Positions 21,581 through 33,559 of a stretch of DNA of 64,000 bases are shown in pieces (within the stretch, counting starts at the first letter, position 1; each line of letters starts with the position of its first letter). The DNA is from Penium margaritaceum (lineage: Eukaryota > Streptophyta > Zygnematophyceae > Desmidiales > Peniaceae). The stretch is taken from positions 20,073 to 84,072 of the forward strand of contig SZWC01001554.1 of assembly GCA_023375785.1 (NCBI GenBank), read 5' to 3'. The position numbers and the translations under genes are program-made. Under the pieces are notes generated by a model, which was given only the letters and a program-made list of their open reading frames with translations, made no database searches and was not told where the DNA came from.

Positions 21581-22220
21581 TGAGAAGATGCGTACAAGCT
21601 TCCCAACGACACAGCCGCTGACTGGGCGCCAGTGTCTCGTCAGACAGTGACAACAGTCACAGGTTGTACACACGACGGCAAGGGTCTGGCTAGGAGACAC
21701 AAGTCAGAGTTTCATAATGCTTCAATAGCATTTGCAGAGTGAAATGAAAAATGAAAGGTCCATTGCATAATTACCTTCCGCGGCGCACGGTGGATGTCGC
21801 AAAGGCAGCACAAGGTCTGTCCTACAACCTGCCCAAAACCACTGTTTTGGCCGTAACTCAACGTAGAGATGTCAGAACGCTACGCCGTCTGAACCTAGAC
21901 GTGCACAATCACAGGCCAGACACTACGACTGGTCACATGCATGTATTCGGCATCAAATGGTGGATACACAATGCAAAAACAAGCAAATTGGGCCCACAAC
22001 CAGTCCACCGATAAACTCTTACGTACTGCAAAAACACTACAGGAGGTCCCTGGCAGCGTCCATAGCTCTGGGACGGTCGTCGGTTAGCTCCAAGCTGGTA
22101 GTCCACCACCAGACGACGCACCGGTACCACCTAGGTCCGCATCAGGGATCTGCACGGGCATGGACACAGCCGAGTGGTCATAGTAAACTATAAAGGTCGA
22201 CAGGAACGTCACAAATCACA
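21581..22220 (-). repeat. Copia-3 3' LTR
   Basis: A 640-bp LTR starting TGAGAAGATGCGTACAAG and ending CACAAATCACA, followed by a polypurine tract (plus strand ACACTCCACCACGAC at 22221-22235). It aligns end to end with the Copia-1 LTR at lower identity. Confidence 0.9.
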
Positions 22221-22423
22221 ACACTCCACCACGACCCGATGGTACGCATGTCCATACACGTGCAGTACAAAAACAAGTACAGCAACAAGTGCAGTAGCAG
22301 TCGTGATATAGACACCGACACACCCCACACTCAACCACTCTCAGGCAAGGGACGAAGCCCAATAGAACGAATGGCCACTAGAATCTTCCCACGTGTCAGT
22401 GCCTTTGTCAAGAAGTCAGCACG

Positions 22424-22790
22424 CTACATGTCAGTGCCAATCCAGATGACGGAGATCACATGTCGCCCCACCAAATTACGCACAAAGTGATGCTCAACTG
22501 CAATGTGCTTTGTGCGAGCCTGAAAGACACCATAGTTCTCCCAACGAAGCATAATGGCGGTTACTGACTGACCCTGCTCAAGGAAGAGGTGTTGCAGCGA
22601 TACTGCCTCAGCAGCCCTTGCACCCAGAGCAATATACTCTGCCTCCAACAAGCTACGTGCAATGCAACCTTGCTTCGTGTTGTGCCAGGACACAGTGGTA
22701 CCGCCGAGCAGGAACACGTAGCCGGTGCGACTGCATCCATCTGGACTCCAGGCCCAGACGCTGTTGGTGTAGCCATCAAGAACCACCAAA
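22424..22790 (-). pseudogene. Copia-3 RNase H part
   Basis: It shows LDGYTNSVWAWSPDG, FLLGGTTVSWHN and LEAEYIALGARAAEAV, the Ty1/Copia RNase H segment. It is close to the Copia-1 version and broken. Confidence 0.85.
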
Positions 22791-22889
22791 CACTACTGGC
22801 AAAAGCACAGTCCGAGGTACGGTGTGGAGACCACGTACCGCACCACTCGCACAGCCGCATGAAGGGTTATAGCGCGTGGAGCCTGTGAA

Positions 22890-23740
22890 AACTGTGGAGG
22901 TTGCTGGTGAAGGCGATGTCAGAGCGTGTAGTAGTGGCCAGGTACATCAGAGATCCAACGAGATGGAGGTACAAGGTCATATCCACTATCTCCCCCAGCT
23001 ATGTGAGATCGTCTACCTTTAGGGCACTACGCAAAGGAGCTCACTGAAGCGCTTTCCCACGATGCGTGCGTATTGGGTCTGATGCAGCAGTAGTGTCTAT
23101 CGTCTGCGGTCGTACAAGATCTTCATACCAAGAAACACCGCTGCAAGACCAAGGTCCTTCATCCTATAGGCAGTCTAGAGGAACGCCTTGGCCTCCTTCA
23201 CCGCCTCCATGGAAGGAGACGCGATCAAAAGGTCGTCTACATAGACCATGATGGTGGTGAACCGCTCAAGAGTCCATCGGATAAAGAGAGAGGGATCTGC
23301 CTCTCTCTATACATATCCCGCACGAGTCAGGGTGCCAGTGATCTCCTGGTTCAAACATCAAGGAGACTGCTTGAGGCCGTACAAGGACTTGCGCAAGCAC
23401 CAGACCTTGTCACTGTCCTCACTCTAGTGGTTGAGCCACGTAAATCTCCTCATCCGGAGAGCCATGGAGGAACGCATTGTTCACATCCATCTAGTACAGT
23501 TCCCAGTAATGTTGATCAACTATACCGAACAGAGCGTGAGCTGAGGTCATACGGTCGACAGGGGCAAAGGTGTCAGTGGAATCGATGCCTTTGATCTGAG
23601 AGTATCCCTTGACAACGAAGCGAGGCTTATGGCTTTCCAGTGAGCCATCCAGCTTCACTTTTTTGCGAAAGACCCACTTGACGTGGATAGCCTTCCTCCT
23701 AGGTGGAAGGTCGAGCACCTCGTAAACTCCGTGCTCTCGG
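22890..23740 (-). pseudogene. Copia-3 reverse transcriptase part
   Basis: The minus strand carries the Copia reverse transcriptase blocks, for example KAIHVKWVFRKKVKLDGS and GYSQIKGIDSTDTFAPV near 23580-23700. The remaining blocks match the Copia-1 nucleotide sequence throughout. The part is heavily broken. Confidence 0.85.
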
Positions 23741-23844
23741 ATGGCGCAAAGATCATCCTCACAGGCAGCACTTCAGACGTCAGTATCCTGTGATGAGAGA
23801 GCTTCCCTCAGTGTGCCCGGATCAGGCACCATAGAGGGAGAGCT

Positions 23845-24500
23845 CTAAGTGGCAAGTGCACACGCCTTAGTGCCAGGTCTGACGACCACAAGGTCAGCTA
23901 CTGTATCATAAGCGATATGAAACTTGTGAGTGACGAGATCATGCCCTGCAGGGCATGCAAGATGTAATTCTGTGTGCTCAGTGCGGACACTTAGGCCTAG
24001 GGCCTTTGTGCCAGGATCACCACTCGCGATGCTGCGAGTGGAGCGCCTAGGTGCGGGACCTGACACTCATTAGACTCCGGATTTCAATGGTCAAAGACGA
24101 CCGCCGGGCTCATGTGAGTAACCTGGGCTCGATGGTCTCACCTCAGGCGCAGGGACAGGCATGACCACAGCTGGTGAGGGCTGAGGCAGAGTAGGTGATG
24201 CCGTGCGAGGAGATGCATGTGTGGGAGACACGGGATTGGGTGTGACAGTAGGAGCAGGTGAGGCAGGATCACGCACAGAGGCCGGAGCGCTGGCGGATAC
24301 AGGTACAGGATCATGGGTGCCTTGGGTGCGAGGGAACAAAGGTAGAAGCCGGCTATGCTGGAGAGGTCTCTGGGCCAACAGTGATGATCGATGGATCATC
24401 AAGAGCCAGAGACCGAGAAGTGGAGGGGGCTCAAATGGACACATCAGCCGGGCAAGAGATGCTCGCAGGCTCATACTCCCCCATCCGTTGAGAAGCCTCA
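23845..24500 (-). pseudogene. Copia-3 hinge
   Basis: A Pro/Ser/Ala-rich linker homologous to that of Copia-1 (RRSTRSIASGDPGTKALG and SGYSHEPGGRL type words). Confidence 0.7.
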
Positions 24501-24529
24501 CACGTAGGAACGTGTGTGACAGACAGCGA

Positions 24530-25340
24530 CGTGATTGAGGTCAGGTCGCGGTAGGTGAGAGACTCAAAGAAAAGCACGCCGCGGGACTCAACGATGCAAC
24601 GATGAGCGGGGTCCCAAAAACGCCAGGCCTTTGACTGTAGGGAGATGCCTACGAAGGCACACAAGCGACCCCGCGGCGAGACCTTGGACCCCTGTTGGTC
24701 CTTGGTGTACCACACAGAAGCCAAGGATCCCTAGACATGAGGGAGATGCAGGTCAGTACGGTGGCCAAACCAAAGCTCGTACAGTGTAAGGTGGTCTAGA
24801 AATGGACCGTGCGGGAGGCGGTTCCAGACCCACATCATGTAGGTGAATCCTTTGAAGGCGTAGGACTCTGGAAGACCGCACTCATACCGCATAGCGCGAA
24901 CCGCATCCTCCATGGTGCGGCTCCAGCACTCAGAGACACCGTTCTGCTGAGGAGTAGCAGGACCGGAGACGTGGTGAAAAACCCCGTGCTTGCCAAAGGA
25001 ACTGTCCATCTCACCAAGAAACTCGCTGCCGTAATCCGACGGAAAGTATGCAACGTATGGCGAGACTGACGCTCAACCATCACTAGAGGCAAACCGTGAG
25101 AGTGGCATCCCTCTTCTAGCGTAGGCTGTAGCCACCGCATCCGGGTGAAGTCATCAGTCAGGGTCGTGACGTATCTGCCCCGATCGGACAAAGACTCGAA
25201 AGGAAGAGGACCGAGAAAGTCCAAATGGACCAACTCAAGAGGGCGAAGTGCACGAGAGCGAGAATCAGGGTAGGTACAACAATGCATCTTACCCTGAGCA
25301 CAGAATAAACATTCGGTCTTGGGTGGCTTCTCGAAAGAAG
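24530..25340 (-). pseudogene. Copia-3 integrase part
   Basis: It shows TLTDDFTRMRW, QNGVSECWSRTMEDAV and ISLQSKAWRFWDPA, with the zinc-binding CLFCAQGKMH at the N-terminal end near 25300. It is homologous to Copia-1 and broken. Confidence 0.87.
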
Positions 25341-25399
25341 CCGCATCAAGATCGAGTACAGGTTGTGTCCGAATACGCTTCAACACAATATCAAAGTCC

Positions 25400-27724
25400 A
25401 CATGACATATGCGACGATGCATCAATCGCTGGTGCTCAATAGAGAGAACGCCAATGACAAAAACTCGAGCAGGAGGAAAGGGGGAGCAAGAAGGAGGAGG
25501 AGAAATCCAAGAGACACGGTACTGATCATCCATAACAGAGGCACGAAGAACAACGGTACGAGTATCAATAGATGTCACAGTCGCAGAGTCTGCAGTGTGC
25601 TCCACAAAGAGTCCCATCAATGTACAGGCACACACAGAAAGCAAGCTGAGCTCAAGGTCAGGCACAAAAATCACCTCAGAAAGATACATGGGGCTAGACA
25701 GACCATCAAAGCACACAACCCCAACAACCTGGACTGGCAAGGACTGACTAGAGCCTGTGCAAACAGAGTGAATAAACGCAACAGGACCGAGAACAACGAA
25801 GTCACTACGACGAGAGATCATGTGATGAGTGGCACCAGAATCGATGATCCAAGTGCCACCGGGATCACGACCGGAGGACGTCACTGTACAACGGGGAATG
25901 TAGCACTCGGCCTCAGAAGGGCGCTGAGAAATAGGTGAGGAGGAACAACGAAGGGCACAGAGGTGTGACTCATGAATCCAATCAGTACTGTCAGGCCCAT
26001 CGTCATCACATGAAAGCTGTGTCCCCCCACAGGAGTCATCACGAGCGATGAGAACAGACGAACAAACAGTTTGTGAACCACCCGCCTGTGACAACATGTC
26101 ACACCTCCCTGAAAACGAAGCTCCAGAAGATGATGGAGCTCGGCGATGGTGCGGTCACGCGGGTCCTGGTCACCACTGCTCGCCGGTGAGGAAACGGGAA
26201 GTGCTGCACTCATGGTCGCAGCGCGACCGGTGGCTGTGCTACTGGACGCCTGAAGACATTGCGCGTGTGCAGCCTGAAGACCGCGAGCGATCCACGTCCA
26301 ATCAAGTGGCTGCTAGCACTCGGTGTAGCGATGAGAGCCTCCACAGTTGTAGCAGTGGACAGTGCGTCCACTACTACTGCTGCTACGACTGCTCCTGGCC
26401 TGAACCACGCTTCTTCCTACCCTTCTTCCCCTGTGCTACGTCTACCACTCCCTACATCTCAGTCAGGGTAGCCGGGATAGAAGGGGAAGAAGAGGGTGTG
26501 CTAGAGGATGAAGAAGTGGTCTGCAAGAGGGGCGTCGGCGGCGACGCGATGACCGTTGCAGCAAGAGAACTCTCCTGGTGGACCACGGCTGCTTCGTGGG
26601 CGGGAGTCACATGGAGAAAAACTGATGCACCCAAGGGAGGAGCGGAAGTGAGCTAGAGAAGGGCTCGAGCACGATGTCGTTGTACCCCGAGAAGATGTCT
26701 GCGTGCTCAAGGCAAACTCCGATCATGAGCATGCGAAGCGCCCAAAGTTGTGTACCTCCTGATGTCCCAAGGCGCATGTAGATGCACATGGCATGTCGCC
26801 AGTAATCGGCTACGCGCTCAGCAGGTTCCTAATGAAGGGAGTGAAAGGCGTGAATGTGAGCCGCACGGGTGGCGTGCATCTCTGTAGCAAGTAGGGACAG
26901 TGCCAAGTCCCAACCCCGGCGTGGATCAGCACCCGCGCCTGTGCCGGCCTCTCCAAGGAAAGGTGAAAGTCCACAATAATCGCGTGCGCCAAGGCGTAAA
27001 GAAGTCTGCGCATCGCCCGAGCCACTGTCACCACCTAAGCGCGGTCTGTAACCTAGTACGGACTGTGACAGTAGGGTCATACCCCCTCTAAAGTGGCCTA
27101 GACCTGGAAAAGAGTCTTCCAACAGTCAAAGCCGTCATCGCTGACATAGCATGGAGGTGGCGTCTCGAAGTCCTTGGATTGCCGCTCCGTGGGGAGAGCA
27201 ACCACAGGCTGGGAAGGACGAGGGATGGAGAAGCCGTCGGGACGAGGTAAGTCGCCAAGGTAGGGGTCAGACAAGGATCGGATCTTCGATAACCGGGAAC
27301 CAGAACGCGTTTGAAGCTAGTGGAGACGCTCCTGAAGCTCGCGAATCTCCCTCTGGTGGGTGTCATCCTCCATGCCAGGCATGTCGGGGTCCTCATCCAA
27401 AGGATCAAAAAGTGGCGGGTCCTGTCCATCTACTCTCCTCGGTGTAGATGTTGACTACTGTGCAGAAGGTATGGCACCATCGACTCCCCCGGATGTCTGC
27501 TGTGGGGCCGTGGACTGACCACGAATAAGATCAGTGAGCGCACGATTGGCATCAGTCTGCTGATGCTTGTGACGACGAATCTCATCCTGCTGACTACTCA
27601 GGTCGGTAATGGCCTGCACGCGTGGACTCATGACCCCCGAGGAGGAGGAAGAGGGATCTGGTGGTCCTTTGCCCTTGTCACCGATTGGAGCCATGTCAAC
27701 GCTCACTATGGCCCAGGACGTCAA
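25400..27724 (-). pseudogene. Copia-3 gag and protease part
   Basis: The protease shows WIIDSGATHHM near 25835-25870 and the VIFVPDLELSLLSV block. The gag capsid-like region (about 26600-27450) has FHSLH and GTSGGTQLWALR words shared with Copia-1. A start-proximal segment (SSQQDEIRRHKHQQTD) lies near 27540-27610. The part is broken. Confidence 0.85.
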
Positions 27725-28280
27725 ACTGATCAGATTGCAGAACTGTCAGCATTTCTCAACGATTTGCAACGCTGGTAAACAATGATGTGTCAGCCAAAAA
27801 ATTGGTTGTGTTGGTGCTGATGTCATCACTCACAATGATGACGTCAGCATGAAGGTTGTCCAAATGAGGCGAAATTTGGAGCGATTACGCGCCATAGAAT
27901 GCTGAATGTAATGGTGGTGGTTGCATGTAAAAAACCCTTCAAAAAGTTAAAAACGTCACCGTTTTCTTTTCAGCCAAAATCCGAAAAACAATCTAGTTCT
28001 GAGAGCTTTAATTCATTTCCTTGAGCTTACAGGGCATGAAATGAGGCGGGAGTGGAAGCGATGAATAGGGTTTTGTAAGAGCTTTCTAATGAGCTCTTAC
28101 ACGCCAAAAGTGGTGGTCAAATGGGGATCCGGTTGCAAGGGTGTCTCTGTTGCTGCAATCCGCTACGACGGGTCACCGTGGATTGGTGGGTCCTCCCAAG
28201 ACCGTGGCATTACCTGTGGCTTTCACTGTTGCTGCAACTGCTACGTCTTTGTTACACAACTCAGTGAGGGATGCCTCACC
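27725..28280 (-). other. Copia-3 leader
   Basis: About 555 bp with no gene. Unlike Copia-1 and Copia-2 it lacks the long triplet array. It keeps the TGACGTCA site (27839-27846) and a TGATGTCA variant near 27819, at the position corresponding to those in the other two elements. Confidence 0.7.
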
Positions 28281-28292
28281 GCTTTGATACCA
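28281..28292 (-). other. Copia-3 primer-binding site
   Basis: The minus strand reads TGGTATCAAAGC next to the LTR start at 28293, a one-base variant of the initiator-Met type. Confidence 0.87.
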
Positions 28293-28720
28293 TGAGAAGA
28301 TGCGTACAAGCTTCATAGCGGCACAGCCGCTGACTGGGCGTCAGTGCCCCATCAGATGGTGACAACAGTCACAGGTCGTACTCAAGAGGGCAAGGGTTTG
28401 GCGAGCACACACAAGTCAGAGTGTCATAAGGCTTCAATAGCATTTGCAGAGATAAATGACAAATGAGAGGTCCATGGCATAAGTACCTGCCGCGGCGCAC
28501 GGCGGGTCTCGCACGCGGCAGCACAAGGTCTGTCCTAAAACCAGTCCAAAAGCACTATTTTGGCCGTAACTCAACGTAGACATGTCAAAACGCTACGTGG
28601 TCTGAACCTAGACGTGCACAATCATAAGCCGGACGCTACGATTGGTCACATGCATGTATCTGGCATCAAACGGTGGACACGCAATGCAGAAACATGAAAA
28701 TCGGGCCCACGACCAGTCCA
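28293..28720 (-). repeat. Copia-3 5' LTR, inner segment
   Basis: It matches the first 430 bp of the Copia-3 3' LTR, then is cut at GTCCA by Gypsy-1. The outer segment resumes at 45666. Confidence 0.93.
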
Positions 28721-29600
28721 TGTAACAAACCTGGCAATATATATGCCACTTTGGTACGTTGCCTAGACCGGCGCCTTAAATCCAAAAGGGCTGCCGCGTC
28801 TTTTGTCCAGAAAATCGGGGTCTGGACGGCGAGGAGAATTCCTCGCCGACCAGCCCTGCGAACCGGAAGCTTCGAAGAAGCTTCCGATTCGCATGAGGGC
28901 GACCGGATAGTGCCGCGCACTATCCGGCCGCGGCGAACGCAAGCCCATCGCGAATATTCGCGATGGGCTGCGCAGGTCCTGCGCAGTCGCATTGGGCATG
29001 ACCCAATGCGACATCGCAAGGACCCCCACCCCATCGAGGGGCCCCTCACGAGGTCCCTCGCCATGGCGAGGGGGCTCGCGAGGGGTCACCGGCGGGCGTT
29101 CCGATAAGACCACCCCACCGAGTGCCACCTCCACTCGGTGGCGTGGCAAACACGTTTTTATAAACGTGTTGGCCACGCCATCGGACGAGGGGTGCCGAAT
29201 GGTGGCAAAATACCCTCGCACGCGCGAGGATATTTTGCCACCACCTCCCCATCCCTAATCACGCCGGAAACTTAGGGTTTCCACGTGGACAACATAATAT
29301 TGTTTAACGGGTTGACTCGACGAGAGAAATGTATCTAGTCGAACCGCGTCAACCCGCCGACAAAATGGACGGATAAAACAATATCCTCCATCCTCCCTCT
29401 TGGGTTGCCCAATGACGAGAATGGACTCCGCACCCCGACCTTGGTTGGGGCAAACTTGTGAGAGGAGTCATTCGTGAGAGACTTCACTTCACGGCGAAGT
29501 TAATCTCCACGACCAACCTACGCGATTGCCATGAGCAATCAGGTTCCGAGGGCTCAATCACCCACAGAGGCTCGCACCCCGTTTCACCCGCCGTGTTGCA
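28721..29600 (+). repeat. Gypsy-1 5' LTR, built as a chain of hairpins
   Basis: 880 bp, TGTAACAAACC...GTTGCA. Between 28822 and 29242 it contains ten near-contiguous inverted repeats: 28822-28853, 28857-28893, 28903-28927, 28942-28969 (a perfect 28-bp palindrome), 28968-28986, 28986-29012, 29042-29085, 29115-29141, 29140-29179 and 29201-29242. A looser one lies at 29309-29355. Arms are 9-18 bp, mostly perfect. The same chain is present in the 3' LTR. Confidence 0.93.
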
Positions 29601-29601
29601 T

Positions 29602-29615
29602 TGGTATCCATGAGC
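29602..29615 (+). other. Gypsy-1 primer-binding site (probable)
   Basis: TGGTATCCATGAGC begins one base after the LTR end. It resembles the initiator-Met type TGGTATCAGAGC but is not identical to it. Confidence 0.65.
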
Positions 29616-30391
29616 TAGGCGTCACCCTTGGTGACTTAGTCGCTGGACGACCTGGAACCTGCTAAGTTGCCACTAGAAGCTGCAGCCACCACTCCACTCC
29701 TCCTCACCCAAGTCCGGCGGAGCAGATTGATTGGTCGACGGCTCCACCTTCCAAAGAACAGCGCAGAAGCAGTAGACAAGGCCATTTTCGGTGACAAGGT
29801 CCGCAGCCGAGTTTGCTTCCGCCCGCCTTGCTGTCGCATTCCAGAACCGCCGCAGCAGGCCAGTTTCTTCAGAAACATACCCCGACTTTGAAGAGGCGCT
29901 GCAGGCAGCAGACTTCTCCAAACGCTGCATGCAGCATACCGTTGGAAAGCTCAAGAGACGAACTTTCCAGAACGCCATGAGGCGCTGATCTTCGACATCT
30001 GTGCCGCCTGCTACGGCCCAGGGACCAGAACCTCGAAAAACAGGTTGTTTCTTCCCTTTTCTGTCAACAAAAAAATATTTTTTCGTCCAAATTGCAGGGG
30101 AAACGCTGCCAATTTTTTTCCAGAATTTTTGGCCATCATTTCATGCTTTCCTCTTGCTTTGAATCTTATTTGATAAGTGGAAGGTGGAAAAGAGGGATAT
30201 TTTGGCACTTTCTCTTTGCAAAGGGCGTGGAAATAGTGGGAAACCATTTTATCCCGTCTACCACAGCCAAGAGTGCTTGAAATACTTGGGAGAGATTGCT
30301 GGTGCATCTACATTTTACCTACCACCACACTCTCACTTAACTCTTTCCCTCCCCCCTTTCCCTTTCCTCCCTGCACCCCTCCTCACCAGTC
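29616..30391 (+). other. Gypsy-1 leader
   Basis: About 775 bp between primer-binding site and gag. No gene is seen. It holds a short inverted region at about 29640-29990 and a pyrimidine-rich stretch (30340-30390) directly before the gag start. Confidence 0.6.
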
Positions 30392-32437
30392 ATGGTGGGA
30401 AGTGGTCTCCCCATGTCCGTGGCAGGAGGAGGCCCTCCAAAAACCCCAGCAAAGGAGAGTGGCCTAAGCGCATCTGGGAATCGTGCTCCGCGTATGATGT
30501 CGCCGATGGAGAGCGCTTGTGGGACGGGCACCGGTCACGCCACATCCGCCGCTTTCGCGAAGATGCCGTCCAGTGGGAGCCCTGCCGTTAAGGACATCGT
30601 GAATGGACATGAGGAAGCCAAGGAGGCAACGTCAACTCCACGCATTGGCGATAAGGCCGGGGGCCTTGCCAACGCCACCGGCGTAGCAGACGTGGTGGAC
30701 GCAGAATCCGCTATCGCCGAGGGCGAAGACAATGACATTGGAGCAGAGGACGACCGGCTCTCCTTGGAGGCCCAAGATGAAGAGGACGACGATCCTCTCA
30801 AGGGTATTGATGCTGCCACCTTGGAGGCGATCAACCACCTTGTGGACCTCAAAATCCGTGACTTTCGCACGGTGGAAGCTGTTAGGGCTTCGGCCCTAGC
30901 AAAGGGGAACGGTGGCCCTGAGCTACCTACTGGTCATACATCTCGTGGCGTTGACCCGGATGGCATACCAATAGGTGGTGACGGGAGGAACACGCTGCCT
31001 ACCTTGGCACGTGCGCCAATCGCACAACCCCATGATGGTCCCTTGGCTCGCCTTGAGCAAGGAACACCTGGAAGAGCACAGGCATGTGCTACAGCCGCCA
31101 ACAAGACCATTGTGTCTAAGGCAGGCCAGGGATCGCAAAAGGATCCAGCGAACATCACTGATGCACTGAACCTTTTGCAAGACGCCAAGGCATACGAGTA
31201 TTTGCTCGACGCTCTTGAGCGTAACCAGCTCACCAAGAGCGTGCTTGCCCTCAAGCAGCATGTTCATCCTGATGCATTCAGCAGTATGCTGAACATCATG
31301 GGTACGTTGGTGGCTGGTGGCATGGCCGACAAGCCTGATCCCGCCCACCCATCCCAGGGTCGCAAAGCTAAGCATCTATCACATGATGATGCTCACAGCC
31401 TCACTGGTGATACCCATGATGATCAATCGACGGGCCTGAGTGGCTCTCGTCGTCTTCACCAGACTGAGAAAGCGATAAGCGAGAAACACCCTGAGGATGA
31501 TGGTGTAGCATTGGGCGCAGAGATCTCAAAGGCTGTAAAGCGCCTGAGTGATTATCCCAAGTTTGGCCTATCCAAGAATATGGACTTGGCCACTTGGAAG
31601 CCACGCATGGAGCTTTTTCTTGAGCTCCATAACATCAAGCAATGAGCTTGGGGCGCCGTCGGACTAGCTTGCCTTGACAGTGCAGTGCTTTCAACGGTAA
31701 AGAACCGACTGAAAGTGTTATACGTGGAAACACCTCAATCGGTTCCCAGACCTCACTGGGAAGATCTGTGTAAGATCCTCAAAGACTTGTACGGTAGGGA
31801 GTCTGTCTCCTAGCAAGCGTCTAGGCGTCTGTCAAGGATCCGCCAGGGTGACCGCAAGCTTGCGGAATACCTATAGGATTGGGACAACACCTTGGACAAA
31901 ATCACCGATGAGGACCGCCATCCCATGTGGCAAATCGTGGAATGGCTTACCAACGGCCTTTCTAATGAGTCCCTCGCTCGTGCTTGTACGCTGGATCCCC
32001 AAGGCAAGCCTTGGACCAGTTATGCTGAGCTGCGTGACTTCATCCTCGTGAAGTAGAACTCCATGCCGGCCGAGTATGGAGTGAACACACGCCGCGGCCA
32101 GCATCACCAACATGGCAACAACAAACGTCAGCACTCTCCCCAACGTGGTGAGCGCAAGCTCCCTCGGCACGGGTCGGGTAGTCACAAACCCTCCAAGCCG
32201 CATGAAAGCCACAGGGAGCGTGCAGATGGCAAAACCAAGACAGGCACCCTCTCTTGCTACTACTGTGGAAAGACTTGGCACTATGCGTCTGAATGTCGCA
32301 AGCGCCAGAAGGATCGTGCTGGTGGAAACACCAATGAACAAGACGAAGACAAGCAGGATAAGGGACAAGGAAACCGCCAGAATGCCAAGGGCGTGAATGG
32401 AGGTCGCGGACCAGCAGGCCGTGGGAAGGGTTTTTGA
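30392..32437 (+). pseudogene. Gypsy-1 gag part
   Basis: It begins MVGSGLPMSVAGGGPPKTP at 30392. A long acidic N-terminal region is followed by the capsid-like region, and a canonical CCHC knuckle (CYYCGKTWHYASEC) lies near 32260-32310 in a Lys/Arg/His-rich tail. The part is broken. Confidence 0.85.
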
Positions 32438-32898
32438 ATCCCCTAGTGGCCGGTAGTGGACAACCACTAGGGGCTGTGGCTGAGAGATCCTTGAATGTTG
32501 AACGTGCTTTCATGTTCCAAGATGATGATGTGAAACGGTTGGAACGCCTCACTTGGGCTTTTTTTTCTGCTATTTTCTGCTCTCCCATGGGCAATGACTC
32601 TGTGTATCTCTCTCGCCATTGTCCACTCTTGCATCTCATCGATGATGAATGCTTGCAAAATCGCACTTGCTTGATCGTTTCCACACGACAGAAAGCAAAC
32701 AAAGTACTTGAGTTGGTAAACGTAGCCCACAAGATGAACTCACTCACGCAAGTGACTGTTGCAGTTCCCATCTTTGCGGGTCTCAAGAAAGAACTCTTGA
32801 ATGGATGGCAACTCTTGTGTAATGTAAACAAAGGACACCACATGTGGGAGTAAGTGGGTGACTCTGATGAGCTACGTTGTAGCACAGAACACTTCTGA

Positions 32899-33420
32899 GT
32901 GTACCACTTGCAGGCCAAGCCTCCAAAGAGCTTGTTCACAAGCTCCTCACAGGCAAAGATGACAATGCAATTCGCAGGTCATCTGGCTGGGGCACGCGTG
33001 CAAGTCCTAGTTGACACAGGTGCTGATGACGAGTTCATTAGTGCTTCTCGTGTGCGACAGCTAGGATTGACATGCACGCCTTGTGAGGGAAAATTCACCG
33101 TTGGTGACGACCGTGAGGTTGATGTTCTCGGCACATGTCGGGCAAGGCTCAAGCTAGGAGCTCTCACAGCAATCGTCAACTTTACTGTCATTGACTTGAC
33201 AGATCATTTTGACGTTGTTTTGGGTGATCCTTGGCTTAATGAGCATAAGGCCAATATGAGTTGGGTCACAAAGACTCTCACTGTACAAAAAGGCAAGCGT
33301 GCTATCACGCTTTTGCCTATGGAACGCTCAAAGCCCTCTCACAAGAGTGAACAATCCGTCCTTACGGCACTTCAAGTGAAGCGATACTTGCGTAAAGGGC
33401 ACAACGTGTTCCTAGCGTAA
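32899..33420 (+). pseudogene. Gypsy-1 protease part
   Basis: A retropepsin-like domain with the active-site block VLVDTGADDEFIS and the downstream DVVLGDPWLNEH block usual before Gypsy reverse transcriptase. Confidence 0.88.
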
Positions 33421-33559
33421 CTTCGTAAGGTCGATGATGACGATCCACCGTCAAGCTCGAGTGATGTCAGTTCTCTCCTTCAAGAGTTTTCTGACGTTTT
33501 TGGCCCACTCCCGGATGGCCTACCGCCAGAACGGAACCTTGGTCATACAATCCCTCTCG

